A stretch of DNA of 64,000 nucleotides, from contig NZ_JAEUAT010000018.1 of the NCBI RefSeq assembly GCF_019511525.1, positions 62,001 to 126,000 on the forward strand, read 5' to 3'. This document shows, piece after piece, positions 8,949-17,127 of this stretch. Every line of letters starts with the position of its first letter. Position 1 is the first letter of the stretch. Below the pieces are notes generated by a model. The model did not search any database. It was not told the origin of the DNA and saw nothing but the letters and a program-made list of their open reading frames with translations. Source of the stretch: Rhizobium cauense. GTDB taxonomy: Bacteria; Pseudomonadota; Alphaproteobacteria; Rhizobiales; Rhizobiaceae. A program made the translations under genes and the position numbers.

Positions 8949-9017
8949 ATGCTTAAGCTTTCACGCGCCTTTCAACGGCGCCAATCCGTTCGCAACGCCT
9001 TTTTCATGGGAGCCTGA
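8949..9017 (+). CDS. Possible 22-codon leader ORF upstream of the GH2 gene
   Basis: An ATG at 8949 opens a 22-codon frame (MLKLSRAFQRRQSVRNAF and four more residues) whose TGA at 9015-9017 ends one base before the GH2 ATG at 9019. The GH2 Shine-Dalgarno GGGAGCC lies inside its last codons. Such an arrangement can couple translation of the downstream gene. Its own ribosome site (AAAGAA) is weak and the peptide has no recognised family, so it may be chance. The stretch before it (8883-8899) has a 6-bp hairpin GATAGC/GCTATC right after the SMP-30 stop. Confidence 0.25.
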   Translation: MLKLSRAFQRRQSVRNAFFMGA

Positions 9018-9018
9018 G

Positions 9019-11262
9019 ATGCGTTCCGTCGTCTCTTTCAACGAAAGCTGGAGTTTTCACGAGGGCTTCGGCCAGCGTCTTCTGGATGGCTTCGATGGCA
9101 CGGCAACCGTCAGCCTGCCGCATACGGCCGTTGAACTCCCGTTCAACTACTTCGACGAGAGAAGCTACCAGCGGGCATTCACCTATCAAAAGGTCCTCCG
9201 CTGGATGCCGGAGTTCGAGGGCCGTGAGGTCTCGCTCATCTTCGACGCCGCCATGGCCGACGCCGTCGTGTATCTGAATGGCGAAGAGGTCATCGCCCAC
9301 AAGGATGGCTATACGCCGTTCGAAGCTCGCCTCACCGGAAGGCTGGTGCCTGGCGACAATCTCATCACCGTAAAAATCGACGGCAGCGAAAATCCCGCGA
9401 TTCCGCCCTTCGGCGGCCGTATCGACTACCTGACCTATGCCGGGATCTATCGGGACGTCTGGCTGAAGGTCACGGATCCGATCTCGGTTCGCAACCTGAA
9501 GATCGAAACCCACAACGTGCTGGCGGAGGAAAAGTCGGCAAGCGTGCGCGTCGACCTCGCCAATCCGCAACAGCTCGCCTTCCTGGGTTCAGTGTCGGCA
9601 TCGCTGAAGGATGGGGACGGACGCGTGCTCGCCACTGCGACCGCAGAAACGACTGGTGAGAATCTGACGCTCGCTTTCGATGGCCTGAGCGGCATATCGC
9701 TCTGGGATATCGACGATCCCGCGCTCTACGAAATCACTGTCGAATTGAAGACAAGCCGCGGTTCCGACCGGGTGTCGTCGAACTTCGGCTTCCGCACCGC
9801 CGAGTTCACGACTGAAGGTTTTCTTCTCAACGGCCGGCGGCTTAAGCTGCGCGGTCTCAACCGTCACCAGGCTTTCCCCTATGTCGGCTATGCCGCGGGC
9901 AGATCCGCCCAGGAGCGCGATGCCGACATCATGAAATCCGTGCTGAAGTGCAACATCGTCCGCACCTCGCACTATCCGCAATCGAAGTGGTTCCTCGATC
10001 GGTGCGATCGTATCGGCCTTCTGGTCTTCGAGGAAATTCCGGGCTGGCAGCATATCGGTGACGAGGAATGGCAGCAGGAATCGATCCGCAACGTGCGCCG
10101 CATGATCGAACGCGACTGGAACCATCCCTCGATTATCATCTGGGGCGTTCGCATCAACGAGTCGCAGGACAGTCACGACTTCTATGTCGCGACAAACCGG
10201 CTTGCTCGGGAACTCGACGCGACGCGGCAAACCGGCGGCGTCCGCTACATAACGGACAGCGAACTGCTCGAAGACGTCTACACGATGAACGACTTCATCC
10301 TCGGCAACGAGGAGCTGCCCGGCGCCAACCGCCCGCGCACGGCGCTTCGGCCGCAGCAGGAATCCACCGGCCTGTCGTACAAGGTACCCTACATGATCAC
10401 CGAGTTCGGTGGCCACATGTATCCCACCAAGATCTACGACCAGGAAGCCAGGCAAGCCGAACATGTCCGCAGGCATCTCGAAGTGCTGAACGCAGCCTAT
10501 GGCGATCCTGATATCGCGGGCGCGATCGGCTGGTGCATGTTCGACTACAACACCCACAAGGACTTCGGCTCCGGCGACCGGATCTGCTACCACGGCGTCA
10601 TGGACATGTTCCGCGAGCCGAAGTTTGCGGCCTATGTCTACGCCAGCCAATGCGACCCTTCCGACGAGATCGTGATGAAGCCGGTCACCTTCTGGGCACG
10701 TGGTGAGCGCAATATCGGCGGCGTTCTGCCGCTGATCATCCTCACCAACTGCGACGAGGTCGAGCTGCGCTACGGCGCGGTGACGAAGCGGATCGGACCG
10801 GACCGCGAGAATTTCCCGCACTTGCCGCATCCGCCCGTGGTTCTCGACCATCGTCACTTCACGCCTGACGAACTCGGCACATGGGGCCTCGAATGGATCG
10901 ACGGCGAATTCATCGGCTATATTGCCGGCGAACCCGTCGCCCAGTTGACGCTTGTGGCCGACCCGCTGCCGACGACGCTGCAGGTTGTTGCCGACAGCAC
11001 GACGCTGAAGGCGCGTGAACGCGACACCACCCGCGTCATCATCCGCGCGCTTGACCAGCAGGGCCAGCGGCTTCCCTTCATGAATGACAATGTGACTCTT
11101 CGGATCGACGGGCCCGCAAAAATCGTCGGCCCGGCGTCAGTCCCGCTACAAGGTGGCACCGCCGGTTTCTGGCTGGAGGCGACAGGACTGACGGGAGCGA
11201 TTAGCGTTCACGCAAGTTGCAGCCGCTTCCCAGAGGTCAAGCTGGAGCTGACAGCGATCTAA
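9019..11262 (+). CDS. Glycoside hydrolase family 2 protein (beta-galactosidase/glucuronidase-like)
   Basis: The 747-residue protein shows the GH2 order: an N-terminal jelly-roll sugar-binding domain (about 1-165), an immunoglobulin-like domain (about 170-265), a TIM barrel (about 270-560) and C-terminal beta domains. The acid/base is E381 in GVRINES after NHPSIIIWG, and the nucleophile is E462 in MITEFGG. Both are present, so it should be an active retaining exo-glycosidase. There is no signal peptide, which implies a cytoplasmic enzyme acting on imported glycosides. It ends the lacI-linked catabolic run. The exact sugar cannot be told from sequence alone. Confidence 0.92.
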   Translation: MRSVVSFNESWSFHEGFGQRLLDGFDGTATVSLPHTAVELPFNYFDERSYQRAFTYQKVLRWMPEFEGREVSLIFDAAMADAVVYLNGEEVIAHKDGYTPFEARLTGRLVPGDNLITVKIDGSENPAIPPFGGRIDYLTYAGIYRDVWLKVTDPISVRNLKIETHNVLAEEKSASVRVDLANPQQLAFLGSVSASLKDGDGRVLATATAETTGENLTLAFDGLSGISLWDIDDPALYEITVELKTSRGSDRVSSNFGFRTAEFTTEGFLLNGRRLKLRGLNRHQAFPYVGYAAGRSAQERDADIMKSVLKCNIVRTSHYPQSKWFLDRCDRIGLLVFEEIPGWQHIGDEEWQQESIRNVRRMIERDWNHPSIIIWGVRINESQDSHDFYVATNRLARELDATRQTGGVRYITDSELLEDVYTMNDFILGNEELPGANRPRTALRPQQESTGLSYKVPYMITEFGGHMYPTKIYDQEARQAEHVRRHLEVLNAAYGDPDIAGAIGWCMFDYNTHKDFGSGDRICYHGVMDMFREPKFAAYVYASQCDPSDEIVMKPVTFWARGERNIGGVLPLIILTNCDEVELRYGAVTKRIGPDRENFPHLPHPPVVLDHRHFTPDELGTWGLEWIDGEFIGYIAGEPVAQLTLVADPLPTTLQVVADSTTLKARERDTTRVIIRALDQQGQRLPFMNDNVTLRIDGPAKIVGPASVPLQGGTAGFWLEATGLTGAISVHASCSRFPEVKLELTAI

Positions 11263-11274
11263 GAAAGCGCGCAG

Positions 11275-11302
11275 GCACGCCCGCCCTCTGGGGCCGGCGT
11301 GC
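11275..11302. terminator. Hairpin between convergent GH2 and lipoprotein genes
   Basis: GCACGCC at 11275-11281 pairs with GGCGTGC at 11296-11302. After one mismatch, GCCC/GGGC pair around the tetraloop TCTG. This 11-bp stem fills the gap between two convergent stops and can end transcription from both sides. There is no T run, so strength is uncertain. Confidence 0.5.
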
Positions 11303-11312
11303 TGCGGCCCAA

Positions 11313-11621
11313 CTATACCGGCTGCACCGAACGGACAGTGCCGTTGTTGTCGACGATGCACGAGAATTTCTTGCCGCCGGCATCGAGGTCGACGCCGAAA
11401 GTGCCATCAGGCAGTTGGCGGGACGCGGTTGGCAAGATCTTGGCATTTGGACCGGCGACCCCGGCTGCCGAATTGGCGCAGAGCAACTGTAGATCCGCCG
11501 GGGCGGTCTGCAGCGTAGTCCTCGCCATGCTGTCGGGCGCCGGCGGCGTCGGCGTGCAGGCGCCAAGAAGTGCCGCGCTTGCCATTGCCGCTACTGCGCG
11601 ACCGATTGAGATTCCCCTCAC
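11313..11621 (-). CDS. Small predicted lipoprotein of unknown function
   Basis: This protein of about 102 residues has a lipoprotein signal with lipobox L-G-A-C and then a P-rich linker (TPTPPAPDS). The mature part ends VDLDAGGKKFSC and then IVDNNGTVRSVQPV, with two further cysteines. I do not recognise the family. I place the start at the GTG at 11621 with GGGG upstream; a TTG at 11636 is also possible. It is 57 bases downstream of the L,D-transpeptidase gene on the same strand, so a role at the cell envelope is plausible. Confidence 0.7.
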   Translation of the reverse strand: MRGISIGRAVAAMASAALLGACTPTPPAPDSMARTTLQTAPADLQLLCANSAAGVAGPNAKILPTASRQLPDGTFGVDLDAGGKKFSCIVDNNGTVRSVQPV

Positions 11622-11693
11622 GATGCTCTGCCCCAAAATCCTGTCCCCCGACTAGCGTGAATTGCCCCGTCTTCGGCGTGTGCCCGCCGACTG

Positions 11694-12389
11694 TCAGACG
11701 CCCTTGTAAAGCGCCGCACCCTGCATCAGCACGATCACCTTGGCGCCGATCTTGATCCGCGAGGCGAGGTCCACGATGTCGTTGTTGTTCATGCGGATGC
11801 AGCCGGACGAGACGTCGAGACCGATCGTCCATGGTTCCGCGGTTCCGTGGATACGATAGATCGTGTCTTCGTCGCCTTCGTAGAGGTAGAGCGCTCTGGC
11901 GCCGAGCGGATTTTCCGGTCCGCCTGGCATACCCGCGGCCCACTTGGCCGCATTCGGGTCGCGCGCCACCATCTCTGCCGGCGGCGTCCATGTCGGCCAT
12001 TCCGCCATCCGCCCAACGCGCACGATCCCGGCCCATCCGAAGCCTTCGCGCCCGACGCCAATGCCGTAACGGATCGCCTGACCGCCGGGCTGGGTGAGAT
12101 AGAGGAAGTGCTGGTTGCCATCGATGATGATCGTCCCCGGCGGCTCGGCCGTCCGGAAGGGAACCGTCTGCATCCGGAATGCTTCAGGCGCCTGGTTGTT
12201 GCGCGCGTAATACTGGCGTGCCTTCTTCTTGTCGTAATTGACCCAGGTATGCGTCTTGGCATCATAGATCTGCGTCTGCGCCCACGCCGCGAGTGGGCCG
12301 AAGCAGGCTACCGCGAGGAGGGCCAAAGCCAGCTTGCGCGGTCGCTTGACCTCTTTCGTTTTCACCGGAGATTTGCAGCTTGCTGTCAT
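11694..12389 (-). CDS. L,D-transpeptidase (YkuD/ErfK domain)
   Basis: The 231-residue protein has an N-terminal signal (KLALALLAVACFGPLAAWA) and a YkuD domain ending in the active-site motif HGT...SSGCIRMNNND, with the catalytic cysteine present. These periplasmic enzymes make 3-3 peptidoglycan cross-links or attach proteins to peptidoglycan. Its ATG overlaps the TGA of the upstream ProX gene (ATGA at 12386-12389), so the two are probably translationally coupled. The longer reading from 12434 adds 15 residues inside the ProX frame and is not preferred. WGA-type and P-rich stretches are family-typical; nothing is missing. Confidence 0.92.
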   Translation of the reverse strand: MTASCKSPVKTKEVKRPRKLALALLAVACFGPLAAWAQTQIYDAKTHTWVNYDKKKARQYYARNNQAPEAFRMQTVPFRTAEPPGTIIIDGNQHFLYLTQPGGQAIRYGIGVGREGFGWAGIVRVGRMAEWPTWTPPAEMVARDPNAAKWAAGMPGGPENPLGARALYLYEGDEDTIYRIHGTAEPWTIGLDVSSGCIRMNNNDIVDLASRIKIGAKVIVLMQGAALYKGV

Positions 12390-13348
12390 TGCTTCGCCCA
12401 CCCATCTACGCGCTTCGCATTGTCGGCGACCCATTTTGTCGCGTAGTCGAGCGGCGGCACACGTTCGACTTCGAGCGCATAGCTCATCGCAGTCGCTTCT
12501 TCCGGCGTCAGATCGACCTTCTCCAGGAACGCTGCGATGTCTGGATGTTTCTTCGCGAAAGCTGACGCGTAACCGATCCGGAAATTGGCAGCATCCCAGG
12601 CTGTCGATGCGGACGACTTCGTGAGCCAGAGCGGGTCATTGGCGGCAACGAGCTTCCACTTGCTGGCATCATGTGCGGGCTCCGTCAGTCGAACGATCTT
12701 GTGCAGATCAAAGATGAAGTGCGGCGCATAGCATGCGAAGACCAGCGGCTGGTTCGTCGCGATCGCGATATCCAGCCCTGCCATGGCGACTTCCTCTTCC
12801 GACTCGACCAGCGTCAGATTGTTGGCATAGCCGTAGGTGTTTGCCCGCACGCGCTCGATCCCGGTCGATGACCACGCCGGTGCGCCGAGCCACATCTCGC
12901 CTTTGCCATCACCGTCCGTGTCGAGGATCTTCGTCTTCTCAGGATCGCTGAGATCGGTGATCGACTTGATGCCCTTTTCGGCAGCAGCCGGCGTCGCACA
13001 GATGCCCTGCCATGCCGGCACCCCATGCTTGGCAAGGACCACGGCACCCTTCTCTGTGACGAAGGTCTTGATGACGCTTTCGAGATTGGGTTGCCAGACT
13101 TCCGGATGGATATCCACGGTGCCCTTTTCCAGGCCGTTGAACGCCAGCAGGGTCCCAAGCGGCTGCACATCGGCGTTCAGTCCGAACTCCTTGGCGATAC
13201 TGACCTTGAGGATATTCGCCGTTGCCTGACCGGAAGGCCAGTTCGGCATCGCGATCACGAGATCGGCGGAAAAGGCAGCACTGCTTATTGCAAGCGCTGC
13301 GGCAAAAACAGATGAAAAGAGCCCTGAACATGCTACGCACTTCGTCAT
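12386..13348 (-). CDS. proX: Glycine betaine/proline-type ABC substrate-binding protein
   Basis: The 320-residue protein has a signal peptide (about residues 1-28, cut near AAFSA) and an OpuAC/ProX-type binding domain: VIAMPNWPSGQAT, VDIHPEVWQPNLES and WSSTGIERV. Several tryptophans could form the aromatic cage for a quaternary amine. It would deliver glycine betaine, choline or a related osmolyte to an ABC importer. No ATPase or permease lies nearby, so it is an orphan that must use a partner elsewhere or act as a sensor. I chose the ATG at 13348 (GGGGGCAGG before it) over a TTG at 13360. Its stop overlaps the start of the L,D-transpeptidase. Confidence 0.88.
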   Translation of the reverse strand: MTKCVACSGLFSSVFAAALAISSAAFSADLVIAMPNWPSGQATANILKVSIAKEFGLNADVQPLGTLLAFNGLEKGTVDIHPEVWQPNLESVIKTFVTEKGAVVLAKHGVPAWQGICATPAAAEKGIKSITDLSDPEKTKILDTDGDGKGEMWLGAPAWSSTGIERVRANTYGYANNLTLVESEEEVAMAGLDIAIATNQPLVFACYAPHFIFDLHKIVRLTEPAHDASKWKLVAANDPLWLTKSSASTAWDAANFRIGYASAFAKKHPDIAAFLEKVDLTPEEATAMSYALEVERVPPLDYATKWVADNAKRVDGWAKQ

Positions 13349-13457
13349 GCCTGCCCCCAAAACATGCGAGAAAGGTAGGAATGCACGTCACACCTTGCAG
13401 GCGAACATGCATAAAGCGTCTACATCCGTCAAGTCGAGTTGACGTTGGCGTTTGAGC

Positions 13458-14102
13458 CTACTTGGCGCAATTTTCATCTGCCCAAGCCTTGGCGCGGGCT
13501 GCCATTGTGATGAGGTGATCTGCGACGGAGAAGCCTGAGATTTTCTTGCGCGGTGCAAGATCGTGATCGCCATCCTCAAGCCAAAGAACTGATATTGCGG
13601 GGGAAAGCGGATAGGTCGAAACCTCTTCGCGCGTCCCGAATTCGTCACGCGTCCCTTGGCAGATAAGCGTCGGGGTCAGCAGATTCTTGAGGTGCGCGGT
13701 GCGCAGTTGTTGCGGCTTGCCGGGCGGATGAAAGGGATAGCCGAGACACAATAATCCACAGATCACGCGCTTTTCGAACAACTCGTCGGCGACCATGCTC
13801 GCCACTCGCCCCCCCATGGATTTGCCGCCGATGACGAGCGGTCCGGCGCTCGCGAGAGCTCTTATCGCCTCCCTATATTCGGGGATCAGAGTCTCGGCCA
13901 TTGGCGGGGGCTTTCGTGCATCGGATGTCCGGCGCGCTGCCATATAGGCGAATTCAAACCGCGCAACCCGGAACCCGATTGCCGCAAGCGCTTCCGCGGT
14001 TGCTGTCATCGACTTCGAGTCCATCGGCGCGCCGGCACCGTGGGCAAGCAGGATGGTGGCTGAGGGATTGTCCGGGCCGATGATCAGAAATCTTTCGCTC
14101 AT
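13458..14102 (-). CDS. Alpha/beta hydrolase of the KANL3/Tex30 type
   Basis: The 214-residue protein is a compact alpha/beta hydrolase. An oxyanion-type HGAGAPMDS motif lies near residue 23, the nucleophile elbow is GGKSMGGR with serine, an aspartate sits in QGTRDEFG, and the histidine is in GDHDLAP. That completes the triad. The family has no settled substrate; dienelactone hydrolase-like esterase activity is a fair guess. The ATG at 14102 lacks a clear Shine-Dalgarno; a TTG at 14153 that overlaps the stop of the upstream small ORF is an alternative. The two probably share a message. Confidence 0.85.
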   Translation of the reverse strand: MSERFLIIGPDNPSATILLAHGAGAPMDSKSMTATAEALAAIGFRVARFEFAYMAARRTSDARKPPPMAETLIPEYREAIRALASAGPLVIGGKSMGGRVASMVADELFEKRVICGLLCLGYPFHPPGKPQQLRTAHLKNLLTPTLICQGTRDEFGTREEVSTYPLSPAISVLWLEDGDHDLAPRKKISGFSVADHLITMAARAKAWADENCAK

Positions 14103-14149
14103 TACGCTGTCATAGCGCAATGAGCGAAGTCCGACCATATCGCACGGGG

Positions 14150-14347
14150 TCAATGGAACTTCGGCATATCCGGGAGCGCCGAAAATTCTTCGCTGATCAC
14201 TTCACTTATGGCGACCAGCACCTCCTTGCGAGAGAAGCCTGACCGCTCAAGCTGTTCGATTACTTGCCCGAGATCCAACTCAAGCTGGCCGCGGCAGGAT
14301 GCGACCCGATCTGCGGAAACGAGGAGAATTTCTTCAAGTATCAACAT
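14150..14347 (-). CDS. Small protein of unknown function (65 aa)
   Basis: This short gene has a good ribosome site (AGGAG seven bases before the ATG at 14347) and reads MLILEEILLVSADRV, then a helical, leucine- and glutamate-rich stretch, ending ALPDMPKFH. It lacks membrane segments and cysteine motifs beyond one ASCRGQ. It lies just upstream of the alpha/beta hydrolase on the same strand. The Shine-Dalgarno and position support a real gene; no family is recognised. Confidence 0.55.
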   Translation of the reverse strand: MLILEEILLVSADRVASCRGQLELDLGQVIEQLERSGFSRKEVLVAISEVISEEFSALPDMPKFH

Positions 14348-14678
14348 CGCTTCGCTCCTAATTTCCAGAAGCAACCTGCGACAGCGCTAAATGTTCCAGC
14401 CACCACCCGCAACATTTCCTCGCACCAACCGCCGATTACATTACCAGTACATAAAATATAGATAAGAACACTTGCGACACCTCCCGTTCGGCCGGATTTA
14501 CGGGCCACGCACCTCGCTGTGGATCCTCCGTATGGAAGCTCCCGTCGTGGCTGCCGACGACTTGCCGATCGCCCTTTTAGGTCGCTCAAACAATCATATT
14601 GCAACCGTCTGAATTAGAAGATTTAATGCAGGTTGGAACGCAGACGAAAGCTGAACACCGGAACAGTCTGAGGGCACG
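14348..14678. other. Intergenic region, divergent promoters expected
   Basis: These 331 bases separate the minus-strand small ORF from the plus-strand TolB/TPR gene and must carry promoters for both. The stretch around 14430-14470 is AT-rich (ACATAAAATATAGA). I found no convincing gene, RNA or palindrome in it. Confidence 0.4.
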
Positions 14679-16478
14679 ATGCAAAGTTCCAGGGCAAGCA
14701 GTGACGGAAGTGCCATTCCATCGGTCCAGGAAATACGTGAACAACTCGCGCGTATCCTTTCCAGCAACGAGTTTCACGCTCCCGACCGTGGTCGTCGATT
14801 TCTAGAGTTCGTGGTCGAAGAGACCCTTTTGGGCCGCTCGGACTACCTGAAAGCCTTTACGATTGCGCAGGAAGTGTTCGCGCGGGACACGTCCTTCGAC
14901 GCCCAAAACGATCCCGTCGTACGGATCGAGGCCGGCAGGATTCGCAGGGCGCTCGAACGCTACTATCTGGTCGCGGGCCCCGCCGACAACGTCATTGTCA
15001 CGATACCGAAAGGTGGTTATGTGCCGTCTTTCCAGTACGCGGACGGCGCGGGCGACACTGCTACTCATGCTGTATCGACGGCTGGCTCGCCCTTGGAGCC
15101 TCAGCCCAATTTGCCCACGCCGAAGCGTGTGCGCTCGGCCTCATTTCTACATCGGCCCTGGATTTGGTATGCCCTCGCAGCATCCTCAACAGTCGTTGTT
15201 ATTGCAGCCATTCTGCATGCGTCGCTGTTTTCCGTCCCTCCGCTCGTGCCCGCATCTGCTGTTTCGAGTGACAGCGCGCGCCCGAGCATTATCGTCGAGC
15301 AGTTCCAGAATGGAACTGACAAGGCCGCCTCAGCAGCCATAGCGCAGGGCCTGACCGACGAAGTTATCGGGCAGCTCACAAAGTTCAGGGAGATTGTCGT
15401 AATTGCCCCCGGCACTGAGCGGGAGGCCGGCACGCAAGGCCCTCGGTTCGCGCTGGAGGGAAGCGTTCGGCTGGAAGGTGACAGGATGCGGCTGATGGCA
15501 CGGCTGATCCGCCAGGCGGATGGCGCGGTGCTCTGGGCCAACAACTATGATGCCGATCTCAGCAACCGGAATCTGTTCGAAGTGGAATCCGGCGTCGCTC
15601 AAAGCATTGCGACGGCCGTCGCGCAACCATACGGCGTCGTCTTTGAGACTTCGACGGTAGGGGCCACAAAACCGGAGAGCGGCGATTGGGAAGCCTACAA
15701 TTGCACCCTATCGTACTACGCCTATCGGGCTGAACTTGATCCGCAGAAGCACGCCGAGGTGAAGGGTTGTCTGACGGAGGCAACAAAACGGCTTGCGACC
15801 AATTCCACCTATTGGGCACTGCTTTCCCTGACCTACCTCGATGAGGTGCGGTTCCAATACAAACTCAAGACGCAATCGTTACCGCACCCGCTCACACTTG
15901 CGACGGAAGCAGCAAGGCGGGCTGTGGATATCGATCCGCAGAACGCTCGTGCGCTGCAGGCGCTGATGCTCGCCAGTTTCTTCAGCAACGACGTGAGCGC
16001 TGCGTTGCGGGCGGGCGCGGCTGCCTATGCCATCAACCCCAACGATACGGAAGTGGCCGGCGAGTATGGCTTTAGGCTCGCAATGTCCGGAAAATGGGAG
16101 ACGGGCTGCGAGTTGATTGCCAGCGCAATCAGTCGAAATCCGGGCCCCAGGGGATACTACGAGGTCGGCATGGCGCTTTGCGCCTATATGAGGGGCGACA
16201 ACCAGGCGGCCGAGCTTTGGGCTCGCATGGCGGATTTGAAGTACAATCCGATGCATCATCTCGTTCTGCTGGCCATTCTCGGCACGTCAGGCAAGCTCGA
16301 TGAGGCGCGTCGCGAGCAGGACTGGCTCCAGGCCAATGCTCCGGCACTGCTACAGAACATCCGAAAGGAAGTGGCGCTGCGCCTCCACCGCCCGCAAGAC
16401 CAGGACCGCTTCCTCGGCGGCCTGCAGGCGTCCGGCATTGCGATCACCCCCACTGAGAGCGCCATCGGCAGCCAGTGA
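14679..16478 (+). CDS. Membrane-anchored TolB-like/TPR protein with CadC-like N-terminal domain
   Basis: The 599-residue protein has three parts. Residues 15-115 hold a conserved domain with FLEFVVEETLLGR, then DPVVRIEAGRIRRALERYY and IPKGGYVPSF, often seen at the start of proteins labelled adenylate cyclase in rhizobia. One transmembrane helix follows at about 162-185 (WYALAASSTVVVIAAIL). The outer part has a TolB-N-like module (VEQFQNGTDKAASAAIAQGL, then ALEGSVR) and TPR-type helices from about residue 330. No cyclase catalytic residues (metal aspartates, Asn/Arg pair) are visible, so it should not be called a cyclase. It may be a one-component membrane regulator or sensor. Confidence 0.8.
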   Translation: MQSSRASSDGSAIPSVQEIREQLARILSSNEFHAPDRGRRFLEFVVEETLLGRSDYLKAFTIAQEVFARDTSFDAQNDPVVRIEAGRIRRALERYYLVAGPADNVIVTIPKGGYVPSFQYADGAGDTATHAVSTAGSPLEPQPNLPTPKRVRSASFLHRPWIWYALAASSTVVVIAAILHASLFSVPPLVPASAVSSDSARPSIIVEQFQNGTDKAASAAIAQGLTDEVIGQLTKFREIVVIAPGTEREAGTQGPRFALEGSVRLEGDRMRLMARLIRQADGAVLWANNYDADLSNRNLFEVESGVAQSIATAVAQPYGVVFETSTVGATKPESGDWEAYNCTLSYYAYRAELDPQKHAEVKGCLTEATKRLATNSTYWALLSLTYLDEVRFQYKLKTQSLPHPLTLATEAARRAVDIDPQNARALQALMLASFFSNDVSAALRAGAAAYAINPNDTEVAGEYGFRLAMSGKWETGCELIASAISRNPGPRGYYEVGMALCAYMRGDNQAAELWARMADLKYNPMHHLVLLAILGTSGKLDEARREQDWLQANAPALLQNIRKEVALRLHRPQDQDRFLGGLQASGIAITPTESAIGSQ

Positions 16479-16579
16479 TGGGCGGCGTAACATACCGTAT
16501 GCTACCCACTCCGACGCGTATTTTACTGCCTTAAGATCCGTGCCCATTCTATCCTTGGCAAACTTTGGAGGACATGGCG

Positions 16580-17044
16580 ATGACCGGAAGCGAAACGACC
16601 CCTCAATCGATGACAAGCGCTGAAGAGCTGCGCAAACGCGCACTTGAACTTCGCCTCGTGGAGATGGAGCGCGAAGAGAAGATAAAGGCCCGCGAGGCCG
16701 AAAAGCATTCCGAGTTCATCGAGGATTTCTTTCAAAAGCATATCGGTGAAACAGAACGCGCGATCATCAAACGCGTAGTCATGAAGGCCGCCGCGGACGG
16801 AAAGTACGAGGCGATGGTTTACAGCTTTCCATCCAGCCTCTGCTCCGACAGCGGGCGCGGCATCAACAACAACCTGCCCGGCTGGCAGAATACCCTGCAG
16901 GGCAAGGCGAAGGAACTCTTCGAACTCTTCGAGAAGGTCGCGAAGCCTCAGGGCTACGGCCTGAAGGCGACCATCATCAATTTCCCCGGCGGCGTTCCCG
17001 GCGATGTCGGTTTCTTCCTGACGTGGGAGCCACCGGTTGAATGA
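16580..17044 (+). CDS. Conserved hypothetical protein with N-terminal coiled coil
   Basis: The 154-residue product has a strongly charged helix at about residues 8-45 (RALELRLVEMEREEKIK) likely to form a coiled coil, and a compact C-terminal domain (EAMVYSFPSSLCSDSG, then INFPGGVPGDVGFFLTWEP). There is no signal or membrane segment. GGAGG at 16567-16571 is two bases from the ATG at 16574 but eight from the ATG at 16580, so I use the latter. I do not recognise the family. It lies 101 bases after the TolB/TPR gene and may be co-transcribed with it. Confidence 0.7.
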   Translation: MTGSETTPQSMTSAEELRKRALELRLVEMEREEKIKAREAEKHSEFIEDFFQKHIGETERAIIKRVVMKAAADGKYEAMVYSFPSSLCSDSGRGINNNLPGWQNTLQGKAKELFELFEKVAKPQGYGLKATIINFPGGVPGDVGFFLTWEPPVE

Positions 17045-17127
17045 CGCGAAGGGGCGTCGCGTCACGTTCGATTGAAGTTAGTCGCTTGAGTCGCGGGCCA
17101 TCACCGCTCACATAGCCGGCTGCGGCC

